Below are positions 1-12,300 of a stretch of 64,000 bases of DNA, piece by piece. This DNA comes from Colletes latitarsis (Eukaryota > Arthropoda > Insecta > Hymenoptera > Colletidae): the NCBI RefSeq assembly GCF_051014445.1, contig NC_135137.1, positions 33,109,501 through 33,173,500 of the forward strand, in the 5' to 3' direction. The position numbers and the translations under genes are program-made. Below the pieces are notes generated by a model. It was given only the letters and a program-made list of their open reading frames with translations, had not been told where the DNA came from and did not search any database. Numbering within the stretch: position 1 is the first letter of the stretch; each line of letters starts with the position of its first letter.

Positions 1-3000
1 TTCTCGAAAACGAAGCTTCGAAGTGGTGTCTTTAAGATAAAAAAAAAACAATGTCATTATTAAGAAAAGCATATTTTACACATACGTTTACTCCTAATAA
101 CATAATAACCAACGTTGGTACGACTAAAAAGATCGTGGTAAAGCGTACGAATTACGCGCGTGGTGGCAAAGTGCAAATTGTTCGTATGTTGAAAACGAGT
201 TCGACACGGCCCGCACGAGCGAAGAAAAGTCACGATTTAAATTTTCTCCGGAACTCGCAGCTGCTATCCGTCGGAACGGAAGGTCATTGCACGGCGGTCG
301 TTAAAAGTTGCTCGGTTTTTCAACGAGCGGACTGACGCGTTACCGCGAATACACGTGTCTACGACGAGCCGAAGTCGTAACGCCCGATAAGGTTTTACGC
401 AGCGAGAATCGGCGAGTCCACAGTGCCCCGTGGCTGTGCATCGATGTAGACAAAACACAGAGCGCCGCGTCGGGGCTGTTTGTTCATCTTTATCGCGATA
501 ATGCCGCGTTTTATTTCGCCTCCTCCGCGGCGAAACAACGCCGCTACGCCTGGAACGTTTCCACGGGGCAACGCCTAACGCTCGCGTACGCTTATTTCCG
601 ACTCGAGGGAGTCTAAACAAAATTGCATGCTGGGTGCCACATTATGCGCCCACGCTCTCTACGAACCGTCACGACGAAATTACACTTCGCGATAATTTCT
701 TTCTCGTCGCCTTTCCTGGCGAACGCGCGCCCAACGACCCCGCCGTTCCATCGAAATTTCTAATGGAAACGTCCACGGTGACATTTTGTTCTCTGTTCTC
801 CAGCAATTATACATTAATTATAGACTTGAAAGACTTTCTTACGCTTCTATGCGTTTATATTAAAATTATTATACACAAGGGGCAACCAAATAATATTTCA
901 AGATCGTAGATCGTTCAAGAAACTTATCGTGGGTTATTCGCAATTAACAACAGGTATAAGTAGACTGTGGATCTTTAGGCAAATTTATACTTAAATGGGC
1001 TCTCAATGTCAACTGAATTAATTTTTCAAATTGGTAAATGGAAATCAACTTTCCTTTAAAGGGTTTAAAAAATAATGACTCGATGGAGGATTACATAAAT
1101 TTTCAAATTATTACGTTGACATATATTATAAAATATTAGTTTAAACTTGTGGAGCAATGAAATAGAAGCTTTTTAGAGGGTTATTTTTGATATATTTGTA
1201 TATTAAGTGCATTATGTAGTTTCTTGGAAATTAAATGCATAAACTTGCAGCGTACGTTAATTATTTCACAAAAGTTGGTAATTTTTAGTACTCATTTTTG
1301 TACTAGAGATGTTTCTGTGGTTTGGTGGGATTCGATTTTAATATACATCTCAGTTCCATTATTGATCGCGAAAATCTAACGTCGATAGTCGCATAAAAGT
1401 AATAACACTTTCGTGTCTTTGATCCTGGTGCATCCGTGAGAGAGAAAACGGATCTCCGAAGGGAAGAGTACCGGGGAAAGTCTAGCGTTACGAGTAGGGT
1501 TAAAGTTTTCAACAAAGGTACGATCAGAGAAAAGCGATTTAAAAAGATTCGTGGAAGCTTTGCGCGGCACGTGACTTCAATTTCACCGGCGAAAAGAGAC
1601 GCTCGCATGCACGGTAACGCGTTAAACTTTTCCAAGGTACTTTCGACTTCTTCTCCCTTTCAGACAGTTATTTCTATTTCGAAATACCTCGGAGCACCGA
1701 TGGAATCGACGAAGGTAACCAACCTGGGATAAAGAATCTCCTCGCGTTTATGTATTATACTTTCCGCTTGTACCTTTAAATCCAAGGGTTTACCTTCAAC
1801 GATTCAAATTCTATCTATATTGCTACACAAAAATTTAGAGTTTCCTTTGATGGAAATTTTTCTAAGCATGCACTTGTTTCACTCACAATTTTACTTTTTC
1901 GTATTAACATACATATGTTGGGAATTCCAACAATTTATATTATAGGACACATCATTCAATATTACTTGATTTGGTCATCTGGCAATGTACCTTATTTTAC
2001 AAAAGGAATTGACATATCCTAAAGCCATTAAGCCATACTTAATTAGTTTCACCGTACTTTGGGCCCATTTACCTACCCCTTGGGACTGCGAACACCCACC
2101 CCCCTACAACCCTCAGTGGGTGGGATTTCGATTTATAATAAAATAGGTAATCTTCGATCCACAGGCGATTGCCATATTGAAGTTGATGTTGATCTTCAAA
2201 GTACTGGTTATGGTTATGAACGTCCAGGGGTTAATATTAGGTCCTCCCATACGTTCGTTTTGTACTACAACCTGAAGGAATATTTTAAACATATAATGGA
2301 ATTTTATGAAAAACAGTAAAACTCTTCTCATTCGACAACTCCCTTTCGTTTGGCAAAGCTGTTGTATCTTCGTTGCAAAACTTGTTTAATTTTGTACTAA
2401 AATGTAGCTAATAAGCCTGGAGATCCTTTCTTACAAAGTTCAGTTTCGTTATATGCAAACCAAAATATTTGTGCAATCAGACTCAAGCACGAATATTTTG
2501 TTTCGTAAGCCAATGTATGGATTCCAAGCTTCGAGCTTTGAAAAAATATCTATTTTTCTATGAATTCTCCAAACTGGCAAATTTTATCGGTTTTCTATTA
2601 AATTACAAACTTTATTCTCATCGATTTCAAAATATCGAACGCCACGGAATTTATGGGACGAATCTAATAGTTAAAAATCTGGAGAACGCGTCGTCCGCGT
2701 GTTCGACGGTTTGGCGAACGACGAGGGAAAGACGCGCGAGCTGGGCGGAAGGAGGCTGCAGGTCCACGCGTTAGTTATCTGCTGCTGAGATTCAAAGTCA
2801 TGCAAATAGAGAAAGGGCGGGGAGAGAAAGATACGGTCGTGTTTGCGTCTCATCGCCGTCAAAAGAGACGAAATGAATGCCCTTTCTTCTTGTTCAGTCC
2901 GGGAGACCGTTGACAACGGGACGCGGTGCAGAGACAGAGAGAGAGAGAGAGAGATGGAGAGAAAGTGGAAAAAACGAGAGAGAGAGACAGGAGAAAGGGA

Positions 3001-5173
3001 CACGGCACGCGTTTTGCTTCGCGAAATGGAGATAAACTTTGCTGAATGCGCGTGCGGTCCGCCGCGGATGAGATCACCGCGGGAGGATGGATTGCAACAT
3101 CTTAAGCAACATAATTTCGCGTGTTCGACTTTCCTGTTCGCGTTTCTTTTCCAACCCCGTCGCCGTGCAAACGAATCCACGGCGTCACGCTCTTTCTCCT
3201 GATACGGTTCAGGCATATAAATCTTTATTCCCGGGCATAATAGATCTTGCGAGGCGCTTCGCGGTGGATCGTAGCGCGCGCATAATTTAGCGACGTCCGA
3301 ATGGATATCGTGAATAAACCGCTCGCGGGATGTGGGAAACGCAAACAAGCATCGGGATCTTGACCGATATTTAGACGCGTCGTTATAATGCTCGTTGAAC
3401 GAGAAATTGGAATGGAAGGGAAACTCGTAACTGTACGATATTGCGTTTTCTTTTCAGTGACGTGCGCTTTTTTCAAATTATTCAACGCGCGTTCCCCGAA
3501 CAACGGTACGTGGAAACGTTCGGGCGATAAATATTTTATTCCACACTCTTGGGAACTCGGAAAATTATTTTGTATCGCATCTTACGACGGAGCCATTTCT
3601 CTTCGACTAAATATCGTTAGGAAATGTTATTGGCTTCTACAAGATTCGTGAAGTCGAGCTATTTAGTAAATAGATAAGTACAAGAACTATTTACAAACAC
3701 CTTAAATTTATTAACAAATATATATACACGTGTTAACAATTATACATGTAAATGGTTCGTAAATTTCTTGATATTTAATCTGTATAAATTTTGTTCTATT
3801 ACACTCTTGTATACTATGCATCTGTGACTGTTCTCTGTTCTATTGTAACTTGTCACTGAATTCTGTTCTGTAACTTTTCAATGTTTTTGTGTAACTTGTA
3901 AATGTTCCGATACTGTCACAGCCAACGTCGAAAAGTCGATAAAATCATGGAGATGATCGAAGTAGATCGATGGGGCTAAAGATCGACCATAAAACTGTTT
4001 TAAACCATTTGCATAAAGCTGGATTCAAAAAGAAGCTCTATGCTTGGGTGCCACGCGAATTGATAAATCGAATTTCCATCTGCGAAGCCTTAGCCAAACA
4101 AAACGGTACATATTCGACCCAAGTCGCATGATCCGAACCATATTAAACAATCGTGAAAATAATGGATATCTTTTCCGCCAACCTAATATATACTTCGAAC
4201 GAACAAGAACTAAGCTGTTAAATAAAACAGACAAAAATCAAGAAATTGAGAAAAAGTGATCCAAGTCATTAACGTTACTATAATTTAAACAAAAAAATGG
4301 CGCATAATTTCTCTGGACTTTCAGAGCAAAGCAGCGAGACTTGTATTTTTCTACGACAGGAAAAAGTTTCGTTACGGCTGCGAGCGTAATTGCATTCTTG
4401 TTCGGAGACGGAAAGTAATTTCACTATGAGAGGGTTTAACGGGCGAGTATTAATCAAATGGTAAACGAGAATGATTTCAGTGTCTCCGGGACATGTCGCC
4501 ATCGCACGGTAACGCGTTTTCCTTTCGAGTCGCGAGCCCTTTGCCCCCGACGTTCGCAAATATTGAAGTTATCCCCGGAAATAAGTAGAACGGCCAGTTT
4601 CTACGCTCTATTTTACGAATGGAAATGGACCCTCGTCGGTGAAAGCAGTTGTCCAGCCTTTCCCGGAGATCTCAAACAAGATATCACCGAAAGCTTTGAG
4701 CGCAACGCCATTACTAACGGCGACGAAAACACCTTTGGCCATTCTTCTCGGAAATCTCTCGAGCGGATCCCATTATTTCTGCGCATTTCCTTGCCGGGGC
4801 TCTTTCACCGTCGGGGCCTCATTTTTAGGGCGCTGTTTCGTTTCGCGAATTAATTTAGTTTCATAATTCCTCGAGACTTTTCGCCCTATACTTTACCGGA
4901 AGCGCGCGGAAGTAACTCGAGGACGCTTCATTGACTCGCGGACAATGGAATCGTATCTCGAAGATCCATTGTTTTCCACGTTTATTGTTGCCCCGTTGTC
5001 TGTCATTCTTACGCCGGTGTTCCTTAATTGTATGCCGTATTGTCGCACTCGGCATATAGGAATGGCTACTCGATACACTGGCAAAGTTTATGAACGAGTG
5101 GTACCGGTGGTTCCACGTTAGAATTCCCATTGAGAATCGAAATTTTAAATTACCGTACGTTTTCGAGCTCCTA
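1..5173. other. no supported gene; GC-rich patches and simple repeat
   Basis: No exon with recognisable protein similarity was found on either strand. GC- and CpG-rich patches (about 170-620, 2680-3350 and 4450-5100) give overlapping open frames on both strands, as expected for unselected GC-rich DNA. The FERM-protein gene that becomes visible at 9335 must have N-terminal exons further upstream, so part of this stretch may be its intron. I could not identify those exons here. Confidence 0.5.
2930..3000 (+). repeat. GA-rich purine microsatellite
   Basis: An almost pure run of GA and GAGA steps, interrupted by short GGAGAAAG and AAAAAACG patches. Read on the minus strand it creates a Ser-Leu-rich open frame, which is an artefact of the dinucleotide repeat. 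Confidence 0.9.
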
Positions 5174-5828
5174 TCGTCGATATAATTGCTACGATTTATG
5201 CACTTCAAAGTTCTCTTCGAATCTTGGGAACAACTTCCATTTTTACTGCAGAACCGAAATGATTTACGGTGCATTCTTCGTGTTCTTCGAACCACTGGAG
5301 ATGTATCCAGTATCTGTTTTACGTTTGCGATATGTACGTGGCAGTAACTTGTTTTTACAACGAGATCTATTACCATGCCACTGTAATATCGTCGGATATA
5401 TTCAAATTCGACGGAGACCATTTTTAATATTTTCTACTGATTGAAAATATTCAATTTCGGTGTAAAATTGACAGAAATTGACGTTTCTTTCTAAGTTTGC
5501 TGGTGTAATTGCCGATATAATTGCTACAATTTATTCACTTCAAAGTTCTCTTTGGATCTTGGGAACAACTTCCATTTTTACTGGAGAACCGAAATGATTT
5601 ACGGTGCATTCTTCGTGTTCTTCGAACCACTGGAGATGTATCCAGTATCTGTTTTACGTTTGCGATATGTACGTGACAGTAACTTGTTTTTACAACGAGA
5701 TCTATTACTATGCCACTGTAATATCGTCGGATATATTCAAATTCGACGAAGACTATTTTTAATATTTTCTATCGATTGAAAATTGACAGAAAGTGACATT
5801 TTTTTCTAAGTTTGCTGGTAAACTTGGC
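5174..5828. repeat. tandem duplication, two units of about 330 bp
   Basis: The segment from about 5174 is repeated from about 5512 (offset 338 bp) with scattered substitutions and small indels. Both units hold the same open frame of roughly 75 codons, with shared peptide pieces such as EMIYGAFFVFFEPLEMYPVS. I do not recognise this peptide. The shared frame is explained by recent duplication and is not evidence of coding. Confidence 0.85.
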
Positions 5829-7177
5829 AATAAAGCTTGCTCAACGGAGCAACTAACTGCCTTAGGCGCGATTCGATGTCGGAAGTGATCGATATAAACC
5901 GCATTCCTCGAATATTAATTAATCGGTATAGCTGCCTGCGCGAGGAAACTATTTTCCCTTAATAATAGCCAAGATTGTGCTTGAAACACGAGACTTTGAT
6001 AGTAAATTCGATAGCTGAGTGGGATCGGTTACGCAAGGTTTAAATCAAGTTATATAGTTACTTAGTAATTTCTTGAACAAACTATCCTTAATAGAATGCA
6101 ATATTTGTACAAAAACATTTAACGTCCAACGATCGATTCGTAAATTATTTACGGTGGTACTATCAACTGGATCGCCCTATTATTTTTGTTGCACACCGTA
6201 AACTATGATTGCCTGCGACATGTTTATGCGTTCGAAGAAATTTACGGGCCCTCCGAGCATTCGCAGAATTCTTACGTTGTCGAGATTACTTATCGCTCAA
6301 TTAGATTTGTCTAACCGTGCGTCGGGTTCGTAATCTCCATCAATCAAGAATCAGAATGACGACTCATTAAAACAGGAATCGAGATTCCGATTACGCACCG
6401 CGTATCGATTGGCATTTATCGATCGAGTTACATTCCGCCGTACCCTTTCTTCGACTCTAGACAGTTCTTTGAACGATCCGGTCCCGCGTACGTGGACATT
6501 TTCCAATCCATAACGATCCCTTTCCGTCTACTTCATCGAAGCGAGAGCCCCCCGGGACCGATAACTATGCGCGTTTCGTGCATAACGCGGCGCGACCGAT
6601 CGGTCCGCGGTCTACGACCGGCGGTCTCGTAATTACACGACCGAATGAACATGCAAGAAGCCGGCGACGACAAGGTGTAGGGTTCTTTCTTGCCGTGGAC
6701 GAAACGGGAACGAGAAACCAGCGAGAAAATAAAGTGCCCCTGCCGCCGGTCGGAGTCGATATTCATCAAAGTCGGTGATTCAATTAACCGACTAGGATGA
6801 TTTCTGGAGGGCATTTCCGTCGGTGCACCCTACGGGAGATGGGAGACATCGATAGAAGGGAAACCTCGGGGACAGGGTGAAAGAATATATCCGCCTCGAT
6901 CGGCGGAAAATCTTCCACGCGAATCAGATACGAGTAATTGTCCGCTGGGGACTTTGATTTTACGTCTCTTTGTAGTTCATTATTTGGACCCTTTCAGCTT
7001 TTTTTTTAAAGGGATTTTTGGTAGGAAGTTTGATCCCTTAGATAATATTTTAATTTGTTACGAAGTTTGATATCATATTTTTGAAAATATATGACTTATA
7101 AACCAGAATTTATTTGGACACGATGTCACCTAAGCTCAGAACACACTACTCGACTCAGGAGTAGCTATATGAATATA
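5829..7177. other. non-coding stretch, nothing recognised
   Basis: Mostly AT-rich, with a GC-rich patch around 6420-6900. There is no convincing exon, RNA gene or repeat unit. It is probably intron or upstream flank of the FERM-protein gene. Confidence 0.4.
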
Positions 7178-8513
7178 CAGGGTGGTCTAGGGAAAATTTT
7201 AAGAGGAGATTCTAGAGACCAAAGTAAGACGACAATCAATAATATCAATTTCTTGATAAACGCTTCGTTAAAAAGTTATTAAAAAATTAAATTCGAAAAT
7301 TTCAAATCATTCTGGAAAAATTATTTTTGGTTTCGGGGGTCAATTGCAAGCATTTTTGGTCAACAGACATACCCCCGAAATCCTACGCACTTTCGAGAAA
7401 AAAATTCTTTACCGAAACTATAATGTCTGACCTTGACATTCCGATTCTCCTGAAATTTCAAAAAGTTTCAAATCATTCTGGAAAAATTATTTTCGATTGC
7501 AGGGGCCGATTACATTCATTTTTGGTGAATAGACATGCCGTCAAAATCCTACCCACTTTCTAGAAAAAAATTCGAGTAAGTGCTGAAAATTTTAGGTGAA
7601 AAAAAAGACTTTCGAATCGTCTTGGAAAAATTATTTTTAGTTGCAGGGATCAATTGTAAGCATTTTTGGTCAACAGATATACCCCCGAAATCCTACTCAG
7701 TTTCGAGAAAAAAATTCCTTACCGAAAATATAATCTGAGGCCTGAAATGGTTCCCCGAAATTCCATGCAAATCTTTAAAACATCATAACTTCTGAACGGA
7801 TTGGCCGATTTTAATGTTTAAAAAAGCAAACTACGCGTATTTTGGTGAAGTATATGTACAAATCGCAAAAATATTCGAAAAGTTGGTCCACGACCTCGCA
7901 AAATGAGAAAAACCCCATAAAAATGGTCCAATTTTCAAACAGCCATAACTCCTACAATAGTGAATATATTTCAATGAAACTTTTTTCTGAAGTAGATCTC
8001 ATGGGTACCTATAAGAAAGTACAAGACAACTTTTCTGTAGGGCGTCAAACAAAATTATTAAAAATCAAAAACGAATTTTTAAGAAAAATCGACAGGGGGT
8101 AGGTGCCTAAATTTTTCGACGAAAAAAAAAAATTTCAAATCGTGCTAAAAAAAATATTTTTGGCTACAGGGGTCAATTACAATCATTTTTGGTCAATAGA
8201 CATAACCCCGAAATCTTACCCACTTTCTAGAAAAAAATTCGAGAAGATGTGAAATTTTTCGACAAAATTAAAAAATCTCAAATCGTTCTAGAAAAATAAT
8301 TTTCGTTTTCCGGGGTCAAATACAATCATTTTTGGTGAATGGATATACCACAGAAATCCTGCTCATTTTCGAGAAAAAAATTCAGTACGGTCGGAACTTT
8401 AAACGTTAATAACTTTTTAACGTAGCCTCCATCAATAAATTGGTATTCTTGATTTTCGTCTTATTTTGGCCTCTAGAATCTCGCACTAAAGTCAGGGGTG
8501 GCCAAACACCCTG
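7178..8513. mobile_element. long-TIR transposon copy 1 (CAGGGTG...CACCCTG family)
   Basis: It begins CAGGGTGGTCTAGGG and ends GCCAAACACCCTG, with TA on both sides. The terminal inverted repeats run over 100 bp and include the segments GATTCTAGAG and AAGTTATTAA. The interior consists of degenerate direct and inverted subunits of about 150 bp, each with TTTCGAGAAAAAAATTC-like and AAATCGTTCTAAAAAAAATT-like pieces, around a unique core at 7780-8060. No transposase is seen, so it is non-autonomous. The TA flanks suggest a Tc1/mariner-type mechanism; this is inference. Confidence 0.85.
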
Positions 8514-9334
8514 TATATTTTAAAGTTACTGAAGATATCTCAGCATATTTACTTTCTTTAAATTTGCACTTCTCAACAGGTTTAACCCTAGGTTAAGAAA
8601 AAAAAAGGTTTTTTTTCTGCATAACTTTGCAAGGTAATTTAACTAATTTCAGTCCTTTACACCATACGAGACCATAGGAAGTTGTGACATTATATTAAAA
8701 AGTAAATTTTTGTATCCTGAGAAAAAACTTGAAGTTTCTTCCTTTTTCCGATAAACTCTTCGTTTGTTAGGACTCGATGCGTTCTTTGCAGCGTGTATCG
8801 AGATTGTTGCTTTGTATAGGGTAATGGATCGATGCACAAAACCTATGCAACAACGTAATAGTAAATAAGGGCGGGGCGTGGAGAAGGAGTTGCACAAAAA
8901 AGGGACGCGCGACTTATGTATTCGAAGATTGCAGGATGGGAGTAGCTTCGTGCGTGCGAGCATCCGGCTGACGGAATGCGTGTTATGGAACGATTTACTT
9001 AATACGTTGCGAATAAATTGTGAATGTATTCCTTATACGCGCATAACTTCATAAAAAGGAGATGTTATACACGGGGAGAACGACGATTACTCGCGTCGCG
9101 CCGCGTGTAAAGGATGTGAATTACATTACGAATTGAATTTACAGAATTTGTAACCCCCGTGTTGACGAATATGTAACTGCAAGAACTTTCGTGCACAAAC
9201 AGTTTGCATGCGATTACGAATTTTCTACACGGAACGAATAACGATAGAAAAACATTAAACAGGATAATTATTGCAGAATATAGGAACGATGAATTTTCTA
9301 ATGTAAATTTATCGTAATTTGTAATTTTTTCCAG
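8514..9334. other. intronic DNA before the first visible FERM exon
   Basis: The stretch ends in a polypyrimidine tract and AG acceptor at 9333-9334. No other exon is recognised. Open frames at 8649-8963 and 9065-9358 on the minus strand show no family features. Confidence 0.5.
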
Positions 9335-12300
9335 CGGAACTCGGGGATTACGATCCAAGGCGGCATTCCTTGGGCTATGTGACTGAATTTCGATTCTTAG
9401 CCAATCAAACTACGGAACTGGAGAACCGCATAGTGGAACTTCACAAAACTCTCGTGTAAGTATTTCGTACAAACTATTTTGTTGTCTATATTCGTATCGA
9501 TCGTAGTAATTTAAAAAATAACAAATGACACCCTTTTCAGAGGACAATTACCCTCCGCGGCGGAGCTGAATTACCTGGACAAGGTGAAATGGCTCGAAAT
9601 GTATGGGGTCGATTTGCACCCTGTCTTGGTAACTATCCACTTTTCGTACTTAAAAAAAAGAATCTATTTCGGATAATTCGTGAAAACCCTGTAATCTTGG
9701 TTCGCAGGGCGAAGATAGCGTGGAGTACTTTTTGGGTTTGACGCCCAGCGGGATAATATTGTTGCGCAACAAGACCAAAGTGGGAAATTACTACTGGCCT
9801 CGGATCAACAAAATCTATTATAAGGTAGGTAATCATCAGACTGCTGACCTTTATACAAATTCATACTTTTATTAATAAAATTAATGAAATGGATGCTTCG
9901 TAGTTGCCTCGACCCCTAAAAATAATAATTCGTATCTTACTTTAAGTATTTCTTATATTTTGACATATTCACGCTAGAACTAACGAATTGACTCATTCGT
10001 AATTTCTAATAAAAATTGCTACAAAACTCTTGATAGTTTTCTATATGGTAATGAATAAACATTTATTTCCACTGCATTATACAGGGTGTTCGGCCAACCC
10101 TGGGAAAAATTTTAATGGGAGATTCTAGAGGCCAAAATAAGACGAAAATCAAGAATACTAATTTGTTAATTGAGGCTTCGTTAAAAAGTTATTAACGTTT
10201 AAAGTTCCGTCTGTAAAACGGGAATCTGCGCACAGCTGCGTGCATGCAATAGTGGTTCTCATTCAGCGTGGGCAGATCGCCGTTCTACAAGCGGAACTTT
10301 AAACGTTAATAACTATTTAACGAAGCCTCAATCAACAAATTGCTATTCTTGATTTTCGTCTTATTTTAGCTTCTAGAATTCCCCATTAAAATTTTTCCCA
10401 GAGGTGGCAGAATACCCTGTATATTTCTCCAACTATCTATCGTTACAATATCTTGAGTACAAATAAATACACAATAATTGTTCCAGCGTTAAGTGCATTC
10501 TGTAGTCTTTTGGGAATCAAAATTCCCCGTAAATGCATAAACACTCGCAGTCTGGTAATCCTCGACGTAATTTTCGAGAATGTATTACCCAAAAATGCCT
10601 CCTTAATAGCAAGCAACGTATATTAAAATATTCTTACGCTATTTTCCAGGGTAGATACTTCATGCTGAGGGTCAGCGAGAAGAACTCCGAGGAAAGGACG
10701 CACGGTTTCGAGACGCCGTCGAAAGGAGCGTGCAGACACCTCTGGAAATGTTGTCTGGAGCACCAGGCGTTCTTCCGTCTGATGGCCACCGGGCCGCCGC
10801 CTCTGAGTCCTTACTCTCGTTTCCGGTCGTACAGCCCTCCGTCCGGCTCGGAGAAGCACACGGTGATCAGACGGAATCCGCCGCCGATTTTCCAGAGAAC
10901 TCCCAGCCGTAGAGCGCAACGACGTGTGGTGGAGGGCCAGGAAATGGTTGGGCCTTTCGTGGAAACACCTGCCGCCGTGAATCCGAATCCGTGCAACAAT
11001 CCAACGAGCGGGAACGTTTTGTGCAGCACGCAGAACGCGAGGCAGGTGAACAGCTCGAGCCCTAGGAGCACCAGGAGCGCGCCTTGGACCCAGAGCCAAC
11101 CGCGGGGCCTTTATACTTCGTCTAGTCCTCGGTCCGTCCGCTCCGCGGGAACGGCACCGGCAGTACGTTTCCCAAACTTCTAATTAATTAGAATACATCT
11201 CTATATATTTAACCCATTCACAGTTAATTACGTACTCTTCGTTACGAGTTCAGATTGGTTGCAATTGGTCACGGAATAACTTTATAACCATTCGAGTTAG
11301 GAATCGTTAGAAAGGATGAACGAAAATATTATCAAGAATACCAATTTGTTGATTGAGACTTCGTTTAAAAGTTATTGACGTTTAAAGTTCCATATCAAAC
11401 GGAAAATTTTTCGACGGAAAAAAAAATTTCAAATCGTTCTAAAAAAAATTATTTTTAGCTAAGGGGGTTAATTACAATCACTTTTGGTCGTTACACGTAC
11501 CCCCGAATTTCTACTCACTTTCGAAAAAAAAATTCGAGTTCTTAATTTTTCGATGAAATTAAAAAATTTCAAATCGTTCTGAAAAAATTATTTTCAGTTG
11601 TGGGGGTCCATTACAATTATTTTTAGTGAACAGACATACCCCCGAAATGCTACGTACTTTCGAGAAAAAAATTCGCGTAGGGAGACAAATTTTATTAATA
11701 ATTTTGTTAGTAACTTTTTAACGAAGCTTCAATCAAGAGATTGGTATTCTTGATTTTCGTCTTATTTTGGCCTCCAGAATCTCTTATTCCATTTCAGTTG
11801 TATATCTATAATTGAGGATCGTTAGATTTTGTGAAATTCCACGCTTTAAATTTACCTGACAGTGAATGGGTTGATATACTATTTTATTTAGAACTCTGCA
11901 CAGGTCTTCGTATTTTATATCCGAGCTTCTTCACGCCAGGGTTGTTAATACGAATTTTCGCGTACCGATAAAGTATCTGAATGTTCGTAGTAAACTGTAA
12001 ATTGAGTAAAACATCTCGAACGAAACAGTTTATCTCTTCTGAACAAGTCAATCATCTACCCATAAACTTTAACTTCCCATTTAAACTCTATTAACATTTT
12101 CTTTTAAGTCATTCGAGCCGCGCGAGGATATTTTCTTTCGCGGTAGAAATTACTTTCTCATATTAATTATAGTTTCTCCGGGCTGCAGATATTAGTTAAA
12201 CAGGATACTCATTCGACCAAACCAGGTGTTCGCCATCTGGTTATATTTCGCATAACCGTCTGCGTAGTCGGTTAACTGGATTCCAGCCATGATTTTTTGT

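Noticed and set aside
2671..3348. 225-codon minus-strand frame
   Set aside because: Its Ser-Leu run comes from the GA microsatellite and the rest has no family features or splice context.
6005..6060. tRNA-like A box (GATAGCTGAGTGGGATCGG)
   Set aside because: No matching B box or cloverleaf follows.
7842..8102. Peptide shared between 7842-8102 (+) and 51091-51345 (-)
   Set aside because: Both lie in cores of the same transposon. Differences include several amino-acid changes, and nothing suggests protein selection.
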